Part shown: piece after piece, positions 52,003 to 60,793 of the stretch
How the letters are laid out: each line of letters starts with the position of its first letter
Numbering within the stretch: position 1 is the stretch's first letter
Assembly: GCA_003331625.1 (NCBI GenBank)
Contig: QOPF01000006.1
Location: 1-64,000, forward strand
Length of the DNA stretch: 64,000 nt
Reading direction: 5' to 3'
Source of the DNA: Gammaproteobacteria bacterium
GTDB taxonomy: Bacteria > Pseudomonadota > Gammaproteobacteria > Magnimaribacterales > AG-339-G14
The notes under the pieces: model-generated
What the model was told of the DNA's origin: nothing
Database searches by the model: none
Seen by the model: only the letters and a program-made list of their open reading frames with translations
Made by a program: the position numbers and the translations under genes

Positions 52003-53495
52003 ACTTTTAATGAGAAATTGTCTTCTAAAGACTCAATCATATTAGAAACCTCGGAGTTATCACTTACTCCACCGTAGGTATATTTATCCGGCCTTACAAG
52101 AATAGTTGAATATTTATTAAATATTCCATCAAGCCTTCCTTCTACATCATCTTCTGAGACTATAAATATTGTTTTTATATCAAGAGAATTAGAAATTAAT
52201 TTAGCCTTTTCCGAAAGGTTCAAATCTTGGTCTTTAGTAATTAATGCAAAGTTTGATTCGATTACATTATCCATTAGTACTTTCTTATTTTCTCTCATCA
52301 ATAAAGGCTGAGGAACAGGAATTCCTGAAATCATATCTTGGGGGTCGCTATAAATTCCTGAAGGGATATGTGGGAAATTAACATCATAACTGGGACCCTT
52401 GGGTTCATATTCTTTTCCTTCAGCAGCTGCACAAAATCCTTCAATAACCTGACCAATTGTTACAGTTTGTGCCACAGTCCATTTTGCATGTGAATGCCTT
52501 TCTTTTTGGTAAGTATCTAAAATATTTTTACTTGCTTTGCCATTAAGCAAAAGGTCAATTTTCCAGGCAATATTTGCGATATCTTTAATTCCTGTTCCCA
52601 TTCCAGCACCCATAAATGGCGGCATTTGATGAGCTGCATCTCCTGCAATCAAAACATTTCTTTCTCTCCAGCTTTTAGCAATACAAGCATGAAAAGAATA
52701 AACTTGAGCTCTTTCTAAGACGGCATTATTTTCATTTATCCAAGGAGAAAGAAGTTCCCAGACTTTTTCATCCTTTTCTAAATCTTCTGATGTTTCCCCT
52801 GGCATCATCTTAAATTCAAATCTCAGATGTCCTCTTCTTCCAGGAACATAAGTTCCAGGTCTTTTAGGATTGCATATTTGCATTGCTTCATTTGTTGGAA
52901 TGTTTACCTTTTGGGTAAGGTGAGCATCAATTACCAACCATTCTTGGTTGTATTCAAGATCATCTAAATTCACTTGTAATTTTTTTCTAACAGAGCTACT
53001 TGCCCCATCACAGCCTATAAGAAACTTTGTTCTATACTCTTCAGTCCCACTCGAAGATTTACACTGAAGAGTTACACCATTCTCATCGTCTTTAAAATCT
53101 AAAAGTTCAGTTCCTTCTTTAATAGCTACATTTTCTATTGCTTCAACAGAAGAGCGAATGAATCCTTCTAATTCAGGTTGATAAAACAAAATTTGATTTG
53201 GCCATCCCATAGCTGAAACACCAATTGGTTGGTCTATTGTTTGTATCGGTTTTAACTCAGCATCACTAAAGTGAACCCTATGAATCTCATTAGAATTTTC
53301 AACAACTCTTTCAGCTATTCCCAGTCTATCAAAGGTACGCAATTGTTCACCATCAGTATTTATTGCTCTAGCAGTAGGCGAAGGTCCGGAATTTTTTTCA
53401 ATTACTAATACTTTATGACCTAACTTACCCATTAATCCCGCAAAGGTTGAGCCAACGGGACCGTATCCACAAATTGCTATATCAAATTGTTCCAT
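51999..53495 (-). CDS. FAD-dependent aromatic-ring monooxygenase (MhpA-like)
   Basis: A 498-residue group-A flavoprotein hydroxylase. It has the FAD fold DIAICGYGPVGSTFAGLMGKLGHKV, LIGCDGASSSVRKKL (DG fingerprint) and VLIAGDAAHQMPPFMGAGMGTGIKDIANIAWKI, close to 3-(3-hydroxyphenyl)propionate hydroxylase MhpA. The ATG at 53495 was preferred over TTG at 53501. It is divergent from an extradiol-dioxygenase-like VOC gene, consistent with hydroxylating a phenol that the dioxygenase then cleaves. The substrate is unknown. Confidence 0.87.
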   Translation of the reverse strand: MEQFDIAICGYGPVGSTFAGLMGKLGHKVLVIEKNSGPSPTARAINTDGEQLRTFDRLGIAERVVENSNEIHRVHFSDAELKPIQTIDQPIGVSAMGWPNQILFYQPELEGFIRSSVEAIENVAIKEGTELLDFKDDENGVTLQCKSSSGTEEYRTKFLIGCDGASSSVRKKLQVNLDDLEYNQEWLVIDAHLTQKVNIPTNEAMQICNPKRPGTYVPGRRGHLRFEFKMMPGETSEDLEKDEKVWELLSPWINENNAVLERAQVYSFHACIAKSWRERNVLIAGDAAHQMPPFMGAGMGTGIKDIANIAWKIDLLLNGKASKNILDTYQKERHSHAKWTVAQTVTIGQVIEGFCAAAEGKEYEPKGPSYDVNFPHIPSGIYSDPQDMISGIPVPQPLLMRENKKVLMDNVIESNFALITKDQDLNLSEKAKLISNSLDIKTIFIVSEDDVEGRLDGIFNKYSTILVRPDKYTYGGVSDNSEVSNMIESLEDNFSLKV

Positions 53496-53524
53496 AATCA
53501 AGCATAAAAAAAATAAAAAATCAT

Positions 53525-53551
53525 TATAATAGTTTTTACGAATTTAAGGAG
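53525..53551 (+). promoter_or_regulatory. -10 element and Shine-Dalgarno of the VOC gene
   Basis: TATAAT at 53525-53530 and AAGGAG at 53546-53551 lie before the GTG start at 53558. No good -35 was found 16-18 bases upstream, so an activator may be needed. The 62-base divergent gap is short. Confidence 0.4.
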
Positions 53552-53557
53552 ATAACA

Positions 53558-54568
53558 GTGGAACCAATTATTAAAGTTAAAGATGTTCAATATTGCACGT
53601 TGCAATGTCCTGATTTAGATATTCAAGAACAGTTTCTTATTCACTTTGGAATGCATACAGTAGAAAAAACTGATGAAATGTTATTGATGAAAGGGGATGG
53701 TACTCAGCCTTTTCTTGAAAAAATTATAAAAGGTGAAAAAAAATTCATCAGCAATGCATTTGTAGCATCTTCAATGGATGATCTAGAGAAAATTAGTCAG
53801 GCAGATTCTTTTGGTGACATTGAAGAACTCTCTACTCCAGGAGGAGGATATGTTTCAAAAGGAAAGGATTTAGATGGTTTTGGGGTTGAAGTTGTTTTTG
53901 GTATTCAAGAACTTGAAAAAGAATCCGCTGAGACGATCCCTACAAATGAAGGAAGAAAGGTTAACCGAATGAATCAAATGAAAAGATTTTTAAAGGGTTC
54001 TTACCCAAGAATATTGAGATTTGCCCACTGTGGATTAAATGCGGTTGATCCTCAAGCTTCTTTTGATTGGTATCAAAACCATTTAGGCTTAATTGCTTCA
54101 GATAAGCTATTTTTGGGCGACCCCAAAGATCCAAACTCTCCTCTACAGGGAATTTTTTCCAGATTAGACAAGGGTTCTGAGCCTGCAGATCATCATACAA
54201 TTTTCTTTTTATCTGCTCCCATGCTCTCCGAAGGAAAGCCTGTTATGAATCATGTTTCTTTTGAAATGTTCAATATAGATGATGTATTTACAGGAAACGA
54301 AATGCTTGAGTCCAAAAAAGAAGAATTTAATTACTTCCAAGAATGGGGTATTGGTAGACATTACCAAGGAAGCCAGCTTTTTGATTATTGGAGAAATCCT
54401 TTTGGCCAAACCCATGAACATCAAACTGATGGAGATATGTTCGATAATACTTTCCCTACTAGAGAATTGAATGTAATTACTGATGAAGCTGGATTAGGTC
54501 AGGAGCCTGCTGAGTCTCAATGGGGACCATCCATTAGCAATACTTTTGGTGATGCTAACAACGGATAA
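53558..54568 (+). CDS. VOC family protein, extradiol dioxygenase-like
   Basis: A 336-residue two-domain VOC protein starting at GTG, with AAGGAG upstream. The C-terminal domain has RFAHCGLNAVDPQASFDWYQNHLGL (first metal His) and VMNHVSFEMFNID (second His), then GRHYQGSQLFDYWRNPFGQTHEHQTDGD, where a catalytic Tyr/Glu region is expected in BphC/catechol 2,3-dioxygenases. Ring cleavage of a catechol-like compound is plausible. It is followed two bases later by an SDR gene and diverges from an aromatic monooxygenase. Confidence 0.82.
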   Translation: MEPIIKVKDVQYCTLQCPDLDIQEQFLIHFGMHTVEKTDEMLLMKGDGTQPFLEKIIKGEKKFISNAFVASSMDDLEKISQADSFGDIEELSTPGGGYVSKGKDLDGFGVEVVFGIQELEKESAETIPTNEGRKVNRMNQMKRFLKGSYPRILRFAHCGLNAVDPQASFDWYQNHLGLIASDKLFLGDPKDPNSPLQGIFSRLDKGSEPADHHTIFFLSAPMLSEGKPVMNHVSFEMFNIDDVFTGNEMLESKKEEFNYFQEWGIGRHYQGSQLFDYWRNPFGQTHEHQTDGDMFDNTFPTRELNVITDEAGLGQEPAESQWGPSISNTFGDANNG

Positions 54569-54570
54569 AA

Positions 54571-55347
54571 ATGGATCTTGGTATTTCTGATAAAAAAGCA
54601 ATAATCTGTGCTTCTAGCAGAGGCTTAGGCAAAGCTTGTGCATATGACCTCGCAAAAGAGGGCGTAGAAATATTTATCAACGGAACTAACCAAGAAAATT
54701 TAGATAAAACAGAATTAGAATTTAAGAATAACGGTTTTAAAGTTAAGTCTGTTCTTGGGCCTATGGAAGATTCTTCAACTAGAGAAGCTCTACTCGACTT
54801 ATGTCCGGACCCTGATATTTTAATAAATAATAGTGGTGGACCTCCACCAGGAAATTTCTTTGATTGGAGTGAAGAAGATTTCTTATCAGCAATAAAATCA
54901 AATTTCACTCAATCAGCTCTTTTAATGCAGGCTGTTATTCCAAAAATGAAAGAGAAAAATTTTGGCAGAATTGTGAATATAACTTCTGCGATGGTAAAAA
55001 ATCCTCATTTAATTATGGGACTTTCTACTTCAGCTCGATCAGGGTTACATGGATTATCTAAAGCATTATCAAGAGAGGTAGCTCAATTTAATATAACCAT
55101 CAATAATTTATTACCTGAAAGAATTGATACCGACAGGCAAACTCAGATTTTAAATTTTCAAGCAAAGTTATCTGATATATCTTTCGAAGAATCTAGAAAA
55201 GAGCTTGAAGATTCTTTAACAGCGAAAAGGATGGGAACCGTAGAAGAATTTTCAGGCATTTGTACTTTTTTATGTTCAAAACAAGCAGCTTATATTTCAG
55301 GTCAAAATATTTCTGTTGATGGCGGGAACTCTACTAATCTTATTTAA
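54571..55347 (+). CDS. Atypical SDR family protein lacking YxxxK
   Basis: A 258-residue SDR fold protein. The cofactor loop is ICASSRGLGKACA, followed by NNSGGPPPG and a C-terminal SGQNISVDGG. In place of catalytic Tyr-x3-Lys the sequence reads STSAR in MGLSTSARSGLHGLSKAL, a Ser-x3-Arg arrangement seen in one SDR subgroup with NNLLPxRxDTDR, which is also present (NNLLPERIDTDR). Its reaction is unknown and dehydrogenase activity is doubtful. It follows the VOC gene by two bases and overlaps the convergent FNR gene by eight. Confidence 0.82.
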   Translation: MDLGISDKKAIICASSRGLGKACAYDLAKEGVEIFINGTNQENLDKTELEFKNNGFKVKSVLGPMEDSSTREALLDLCPDPDILINNSGGPPPGNFFDWSEEDFLSAIKSNFTQSALLMQAVIPKMKEKNFGRIVNITSAMVKNPHLIMGLSTSARSGLHGLSKALSREVAQFNITINNLLPERIDTDRQTQILNFQAKLSDISFEESRKELEDSLTAKRMGTVEEFSGICTFLCSKQAAYISGQNISVDGGNSTNLI

Positions 55348-56371
55348 CACCTAATTTTTCTTGTAAACCTTTGTTTGAAGTTGTGTATCCAAAAGGTACT
55401 CTCTTTCCAGGATTTATCCTTTTATATGCTTCTTGTACAGCAATCGTTGTTTCATGAAAACCGCATAAAATTAAATCTAATTTTCCTGGATAAGTATTTA
55501 TATCACCAACAGCAAAAATACCTTCTTTATTAGTTTGGTAATTTTCTGTATCTACCGATATTTTTTTTCCTTCTAAATCTATGCCCCATTCTAGAATAGG
55601 TCCTAATTGTTTATTTAATCCAAAAAAGAATAAAGACTCATCGCACTTAAGAATTTCATCTTCTTTTGTTTCAAAATGCATTAACTCCAGACCTTCAAAA
55701 GAGGAATCCCCAACGATAGATTTAATAACGTATGGAATTTTTAGTTCAATTGCCCCTGTGTTTACTAAACTCCTCATCTGTTTCTCAGTATGTTCAGCTC
55801 CTCTAAAATCATCTCTTCGATGAACAAGATATATTTTCTTGGCAATTTTTGATAATTCTACAGACCAATCTAGGGCACTATCTCCTCCACCAAAAATTGC
55901 TATTTCTTTGTCTGCATATTTGCTTTTGTCCTTAATAGAGTAATCAACTCCATTAGCGAGAAATTTATCTGGTTCTTCTACAGGAGGTTTTCTTGGCTCA
56001 AAGGCTCCAGCTCCCGCGGCTATAAAAACATTTTTAGCTTTAAATTCTATTTTTTCACTTGTTATCACCTTCCAATAATTATCTGGAAGCTCTTCTAGCA
56101 AGTCTACTCTTTGATTTAAATGAGTCTGATAATCAAAAGGTTTGATCTGTTCTAATAAGGCATCTACGTGTTCTTTTCCAGTTTGATTTGCAACACCAGG
56201 AATATCGTAGATAGGTTTTTCAGGATAGAGTTCAATACATTGGCCTCCAACTTTATCTAGATTATCAATTAAATGACAATTTAAGCCCAGCAAGCCAGCC
56301 TCAAATACTGTAAATAAACCTACAGGACCTGCACCAATAATCACTATGTCTGTTTCTATAATTTTTGACAT
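55340..56371 (-). CDS. Thioredoxin-reductase-like ferredoxin/flavodoxin-NADP reductase
   Basis: A 343-residue flavoprotein with FAD fold VIIGAGPVGLFTVFEAG, GGQCIELYPEKPIYDIPG, NADP fold IAIFGGGDSALDWSVEL and GIFAVGDINTYPGKLDLILCG. It lacks the CxxC of thioredoxin reductases, and RRDDFRGAEHT matches the TrxR-like FNR (YumC-type) group. It passes electrons between NADPH and ferredoxin or flavodoxin. Its start overlaps the stop of the tRNA-binding-domain gene by one base. Confidence 0.88.
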   Translation of the reverse strand: MSKIIETDIVIIGAGPVGLFTVFEAGLLGLNCHLIDNLDKVGGQCIELYPEKPIYDIPGVANQTGKEHVDALLEQIKPFDYQTHLNQRVDLLEELPDNYWKVITSEKIEFKAKNVFIAAGAGAFEPRKPPVEEPDKFLANGVDYSIKDKSKYADKEIAIFGGGDSALDWSVELSKIAKKIYLVHRRDDFRGAEHTEKQMRSLVNTGAIELKIPYVIKSIVGDSSFEGLELMHFETKEDEILKCDESLFFFGLNKQLGPILEWGIDLEGKKISVDTENYQTNKEGIFAVGDINTYPGKLDLILCGFHETTIAVQEAYKRINPGKRVPFGYTTSNKGLQEKLGVK

Positions 56372-56703
56372 TAACTTACTCTCATACCTGGGGTAGCATT
56401 CATATCAGGACTAATTAAATAAACGCCACTTTCTTCATCACTTGCCGCCAAAATCATTCCTTCAGACGTGCCAAATCTCATTTCTCTAGGTTTTAAATTA
56501 TTTACACAGACTACCATTTTGTTTAATAGGTTTTCTGAATCATAGTATTTTTTAATACCTGCAAAAACAGTTTTAGTACCAAGATTTCCTATATCTAATT
56601 TTAGCCTAACGAGCTTATCTGCTTCTTCAAGATCACTAACCTCAACAATTTTTGCCACTCTTAGATCAATTTTAAAGAAATCATCTATTGTTATTTCATC
56701 CAT
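56371..56703 (-). CDS. Methionyl-tRNA synthetase C-terminal/beta subunit (tRNA-binding domain)
   Basis: A 110-residue OB-fold protein of the EMAPII/Trbp111 type. ITIDDFFKIDLRVAKIVEVSDLEEADKLVRLKLDIG and VNNLKPREMRFGTSEGMILAASD are typical of the C-terminal dimerisation/tRNA-binding domain fused to E. coli MetG. Here it is a separate gene whose ATG lies inside the end of the catalytic metG gene (eight-base overlap), like the two-subunit enzyme of Aquifex. It probably binds MetG and tRNA. Confidence 0.86.
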   Translation of the reverse strand: MDEITIDDFFKIDLRVAKIVEVSDLEEADKLVRLKLDIGNLGTKTVFAGIKKYYDSENLLNKMVVCVNNLKPREMRFGTSEGMILAASDEESGVYLISPDMNATPGMRVS

Positions 56704-58345
56704 TAGTACTTGCCTCTTTTAAAAATTTTATTTTTTCATCCTCTATTCTCATCATCAAAGGTTTAAACTCTCGTATTTCATGATTCGTTAATTTTATCTC
56801 GATATTTTCTAAACTATCTTTAGGAATGTTTAAATATTGTTTAATTTTAAATGCAGTATTGGGAATAATAGGTTCTAAGCAAATATTTAAAATTCTAAAT
56901 AAATTTAATGCAGTAGAAGCAATTTTTATAACTTCTTTTTCATTTACATTTTCTTTTGCTAGTACCCAGGGTTCATTATGATCTACATACTGATTTGCGA
57001 TATCCGCTAGCTTCATAATTCTTTTGCAAGCATTTGAATAATTCAAATCTTTAAAATCTTCATAAATATCTTTCGCTTCCGATATACATTTATCAACCAA
57101 TTCATCTTCTAGATTATTGCCTAATTTATTTCCTTTTATCTTTAAAAACTTTTGAACCCTGCTAGCTATATTTATAAATTTCCCCACTAGATCTGTATTA
57201 ACCTTTTTTTGAAGGTCATCTAAATTTAAATCAATATCATCAATTTTATTTGTCAGTTTAGATGCTAAATAATATCTTAAGAAATCAGATTCTAAAATCT
57301 CAGTATATTGATCTGCAAGGAGAAAATTTCCTTTGGATTTAGACATTTTATTTCCATTTAAAGTAAGGAAACCATGAACAAATACATTTGACGGTTTTTT
57401 AAAATTTGCTGCGTGGAGAAGAGCAGGCCAAAAAAGAGCATGAAAATTTAATATATCCTTGCCAATAAAATGATAAATTTCAAAATTAGAATCTTCACCC
57501 CATAGTGTTTCAGCAGTATCCCTACTACCTATTTCCTTTAAATATTTTTCTAAAGTACCAATATAACCAATGGGCGCATCAAGCCAAACATAAAAAAATT
57601 TATCTTCAAATCCGGGAATTTTAAATCCAAAGTAAGGCGCATCTCTTGAAATATCCCAATCCATAAGGCCATCCTTAAACCATTCCTGTAGTTTATTGAT
57701 TACGTTTTCATGTAAAGAAGATTTATCAATCCATGTTTTTATTTCTTCTTCCAACTTGGTCAATGAAAAGAATAGATGTTCGCTTTCTTTTATTATTGGA
57801 GTTTTCTCTGAAAATACAGAAACAGGATTGATTAAATCAGTTGCCTCGTACTTAGCTCCACAAGCATCACAATTGTCTCCATATTGATTTTCTGCGTTAC
57901 ATTTTGGACATGTTCCCCGAACATATCGATCTGCTAAAAATAGTTTTTTTTCTTCATCAAAAAGTTGTTTTATATTCTTCTTTTGAATATAACCATTTTC
58001 AAAGGCTCTGTTATAAATAAGTTCACTGTATTTTCTATTCTCTTCACTATGCGTCTGATAGTAACAATCATGTAATACCTGAAAATTTTTCAATGTATTT
58101 TTGTGTTCAATCATATATTTTGAAACGAGTTCTTCTGGAGAAGTTTTTTCTTCTTCAGCTTTCATCATTATTGGAGTACCGTGTGCATCTGATGCACAGA
58201 GATAAATAACTTTATTTCCTAAGATTCTTTGAGATCTAACCCATATGTCAGTTTGAATGTGTTCAAGTAAATGACCAAAATGAAGTGGACCGTTTGCGTA
58301 AGGCAACGCGCTAGTAACAATTAATTCTTTTTTTTTCTTTGTCAT
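56696..58345 (-). CDS. metG: Methionyl-tRNA synthetase, catalytic subunit
   Basis: A 549-residue class I synthetase. It begins ITSALPYANGPLHFGHLLEH (HFGH in place of HIGH), has a zinc knuckle CPKCNAENQYGDNCDACG, the KMSKS loop NGNKMSKSKGNFLL, and an anticodon-binding helical domain. Length fits the core without the C-terminal tRNA-binding domain, which is encoded next. It is divergent from mlaA by 17 bases. It charges both initiator and elongator tRNA-Met. Confidence 0.95.
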   Translation of the reverse strand: MTKKKKELIVTSALPYANGPLHFGHLLEHIQTDIWVRSQRILGNKVIYLCASDAHGTPIMMKAEEEKTSPEELVSKYMIEHKNTLKNFQVLHDCYYQTHSEENRKYSELIYNRAFENGYIQKKNIKQLFDEEKKLFLADRYVRGTCPKCNAENQYGDNCDACGAKYEATDLINPVSVFSEKTPIIKESEHLFFSLTKLEEEIKTWIDKSSLHENVINKLQEWFKDGLMDWDISRDAPYFGFKIPGFEDKFFYVWLDAPIGYIGTLEKYLKEIGSRDTAETLWGEDSNFEIYHFIGKDILNFHALFWPALLHAANFKKPSNVFVHGFLTLNGNKMSKSKGNFLLADQYTEILESDFLRYYLASKLTNKIDDIDLNLDDLQKKVNTDLVGKFINIASRVQKFLKIKGNKLGNNLEDELVDKCISEAKDIYEDFKDLNYSNACKRIMKLADIANQYVDHNEPWVLAKENVNEKEVIKIASTALNLFRILNICLEPIIPNTAFKIKQYLNIPKDSLENIEIKLTNHEIREFKPLMMRIEDEKIKFLKEASTNG

Positions 58346-58362
58346 AGGAATAAGCTATCACC

Positions 58363-59103
58363 ATGGAGAGAACTCATTTTAGCTTAAATGTAAAAAGTAT
58401 TCTTTTGATTTTGTTTTTATCCATTAATGGATGCGCTACGACAAATAATTTTTCTGAAAATTATAATCCTGAAGACCCTTATGAAAAGAGCAATCGAAAG
58501 GTTTTCGAATTTAATAAAAAAGTAGATAAGATTTTTTTAAGACCGCTAACTGACTTTTATGATAAGGCTACACCGGAATTTGCTCAAACGTCCATCACAA
58601 ATTTTTTTGCTAATCTTGACGATATAAGAATTTCCATAAATAGTCTTCTCCAAGGAAATGTAGTTAACGCAATGAGCGATATTACTCGCTTTTTTATTAA
58701 TTCTATTTTTGGATTAGGTGGTTTTTTTGATGTTGCATCTGAAATTGGATTAGAAAAACATAGCGAAGATTTTGGACAAACGCTAGGTAAGTGGGGAGCG
58801 AAACCTGGACCATATTTAATGCTTCCTTTTCTTGGCCCAAGTAATGCGAGAGATGCTTTCACTTTTGTCGGAGACACGGCTTTAGCGCCAGCTATTTCTT
58901 TAGATGATAATGCAGCTAGGCTTGGGTTAATTTCTCTAGATTTAATCAATACCTATTCAGCTTTTACAGGGATTGCAGACATTGAAAGCAAAGACGAATA
59001 TGCCTTCTTAAGAGACGCGTATTTAGAAAGAAGAAAATATGAAATCAATAATGGACTTTCTGAAGAAGAGCTTTCAAATGACGAAGATTTTGAAGATTTT
59101 TAA
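58363..59103 (+). CDS. mlaA: MlaA/VacJ outer-membrane lipoprotein
   Basis: A 246-residue lipoprotein with lipobox-like INGC (Cys24). The conserved MlaA core is visible: DPYEKSNRKVFEFNKKVDKIFLRP, NFFANLDDIRISINSLLQGN, RFFINSIFGLGGFFDVASEIGL, DFGQTLGKWG and GPYLMLPFLGPSNARD. MlaA removes mislocalised phospholipid from the outer leaflet and hands it to MlaC. Other mla genes are not nearby. The stop abuts the convergent serine-hydrolase stop. Its acidic tail (about 228-246) is long. Confidence 0.93.
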   Translation: MERTHFSLNVKSILLILFLSINGCATTNNFSENYNPEDPYEKSNRKVFEFNKKVDKIFLRPLTDFYDKATPEFAQTSITNFFANLDDIRISINSLLQGNVVNAMSDITRFFINSIFGLGGFFDVASEIGLEKHSEDFGQTLGKWGAKPGPYLMLPFLGPSNARDAFTFVGDTALAPAISLDDNAARLGLISLDLINTYSAFTGIADIESKDEYAFLRDAYLERRKYEINNGLSEEELSNDEDFEDF

Positions 59104-60354
59104 TTAGTCTTCAAAAGCACTATAGACCATTGATTGCATTTGCATCCTTATTGGGTAATAACCAGATGGCATAAGTTGGGTCATTAAAATACAAATTAAA
59201 TCCTCTTTCGGGTCAATCCAAAAAAAAGTACTCGCAGCACCACCCCAATTATAAGTTCCAATGGAGCCAGAATTTTGGGTATCAGCTAAATCAATATTTA
59301 CACCAAAGCCAAGCCCAAAACCGACCCCTTTGTATCTTATTTCGCTAAAACTTCCTTCAGAGCCCATTGTGACCATATCTTGGTTTTCCGGCAGATGATT
59401 GGAAGTCATCAATTCAATGGTTTTTCTAGATAAAATTCGCTTACCATTTAATGTCCCACCATTTAAAAGCATCTGACAAAAATTATAGTAGTCTTCTGTA
59501 GTAGAAACTAATCCGCCACCCCCAGATAGATGCAATGGTAGGCTTGAATATCCACTTTTACTACTTCCAGTATCCTGGAGTTTTAAGTATTCCTTAGGCG
59601 TTCTTTCATAACAAGCTGCAAACCTCTTGATTTTATTTTTTTGAACAAAGAAACCAGTATCTTTCATTTTTAGTGGTTTAAAAATATTTTCAGAAAAATA
59701 TTCATCAAGATTTTTACCGCTAAGAACTTCTATTAAGCGTCCACAGATATCCGTAGCTACACTATAATTCCATTTGTCTCCCGGACTAAATTCTAATGGA
59801 AGACTTGCGATAGATTTAGAAAAATCATCAAGATTGAGAGGTGGAAAACTAAAGTCAGTGTTGTCACCTTTTGGACCAGTCCAAACTTTCCTATAAGCGT
59901 GATCAATATTTGTTCGATAGTGAAACCCATATGTTAAGCCAGCAGTATGAGTTAATAAATCTCTTACGGTAATATCTCTATCTGCAGGTCGCGTCATAAA
60001 GTGAGGAAAGCTTCCTGAAACAAATACTCTAGGATTTTTAAATTCTGGTAGAAACTTGCTTACAGGATCAGCTAATTGAAACAAACCTTTTTCAAATAAT
60101 TGCATTAATGCAACACTGGTTATTGGTTTAGTCATTGAATAAATTCTGAAAATAGTATCTTTTTCTATTTTCTTTTTATTTTCTACGTCCCTTAGGCCGG
60201 TAGATTTAAAATGGACTATTTTTCCTTTTCTTGCCACCAAGGTCTGGATACCAGCTAATTTTCCATTTTGGATATATTTCTCTTCAAAGAATTTTTCCAT
60301 CGTCAACAATTTTGATTTAGAAATTCCACTTTTTTCTGGATTAGATATTTTCAT
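59104..60354 (-). CDS. Beta-lactamase family (class C) serine hydrolase
   Basis: A 416-residue PBP-like hydrolase. It has nucleophile S73 and K76 in YSMTK, Tyr in WNYSVATD, and the ending LICILMTQLMPSGYYPIRMQMQSMVY. The ATG at 60352-60354 was chosen for its GGGAGAG just upstream; an earlier in-frame ATG (60405) inside the terB gene would add 17 residues. It lacks a signal peptide, so an esterase role is likelier than antibiotic resistance. Its 5' end overlaps terB by 14 bases, making it the last gene of the nhaB-dusA-terB run. Confidence 0.85.
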   Translation of the reverse strand: MKISNPEKSGISKSKLLTMEKFFEEKYIQNGKLAGIQTLVARKGKIVHFKSTGLRDVENKKKIEKDTIFRIYSMTKPITSVALMQLFEKGLFQLADPVSKFLPEFKNPRVFVSGSFPHFMTRPADRDITVRDLLTHTAGLTYGFHYRTNIDHAYRKVWTGPKGDNTDFSFPPLNLDDFSKSIASLPLEFSPGDKWNYSVATDICGRLIEVLSGKNLDEYFSENIFKPLKMKDTGFFVQKNKIKRFAACYERTPKEYLKLQDTGSSKSGYSSLPLHLSGGGGLVSTTEDYYNFCQMLLNGGTLNGKRILSRKTIELMTSNHLPENQDMVTMGSEGSFSEIRYKGVGFGLGFGVNIDLADTQNSGSIGTYNWGGAASTFFWIDPKEDLICILMTQLMPSGYYPIRMQMQSMVYSAFED

Positions 60355-60793
60355 TACTCTCCCTTGCGTTAATTTTTGCTTTGATAAAATCAGAATGTGC
60401 AACATAGATTAGATTCGAAACTTTTCTGATTATATGTTCTTCGTATTTATCAATGTTTCCATCCGCGTAAGCTATTTTCCACATCGATTCAATTAATTTT
60501 ATTCTTTCTTCGGAATCAAGATTGTCATTAATATCTCTTGTAAAATCATACAAAGAGTTTGAGTCGTCAATATTTTTTTTTGATATTTCTATCAGTTCAT
60601 CTATTTCATCCTCATCTATACTAAAATCTTTAATTAATGAATCTTTGAGAGTTACTAATTCACTTTCATCTAAGACTTCGTCTGCCATGCTAGTTTCTAA
60701 CAACAAAGCAATACATGCTTTAATTGACGTTTTGTCATCTAATTCAGTTTCGTTAGATTCAGTTTCTTTAAAAATTTTCTTAAAAAAGTTCAT
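60341..60793 (-). CDS. TerB-like protein
   Basis: A 150-residue helical, acidic protein of the TerB family. Two similar EF-hand-like segments, SMADEVLDESELVTLKDSL and AYADGNIDKYEEHIIRKV, carry the paired acidic residues that bind metal in TerB. The family is linked to tellurite resistance and envelope stress, but isolated copies have unknown roles. It overlaps dusA by four bases (ATGA) and the serine hydrolase by 14. Confidence 0.82.
   Translation of the reverse strand: MNFFKKIFKETESNETELDDKTSIKACIALLLETSMADEVLDESELVTLKDSLIKDFSIDEDEIDELIEISKKNIDDSNSLYDFTRDINDNLDSEERIKLIESMWKIAYADGNIDKYEEHIIRKVSNLIYVAHSDFIKAKINARESNENI

Noticed and set aside
56690-56710. Sequencing frameshift splitting metG
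   Set aside because: The second gene has its own ATG, ends of both reading frames are clean and the overlap has no homopolymer.
45844-60354. The two class C beta-lactamase-family proteins (45,844-47,064 and 59,104-60,354) as antibiotic resistance genes
   Set aside because: Both lack signal peptides and belong to a broad esterase/peptidase family; nothing nearby suggests resistance.
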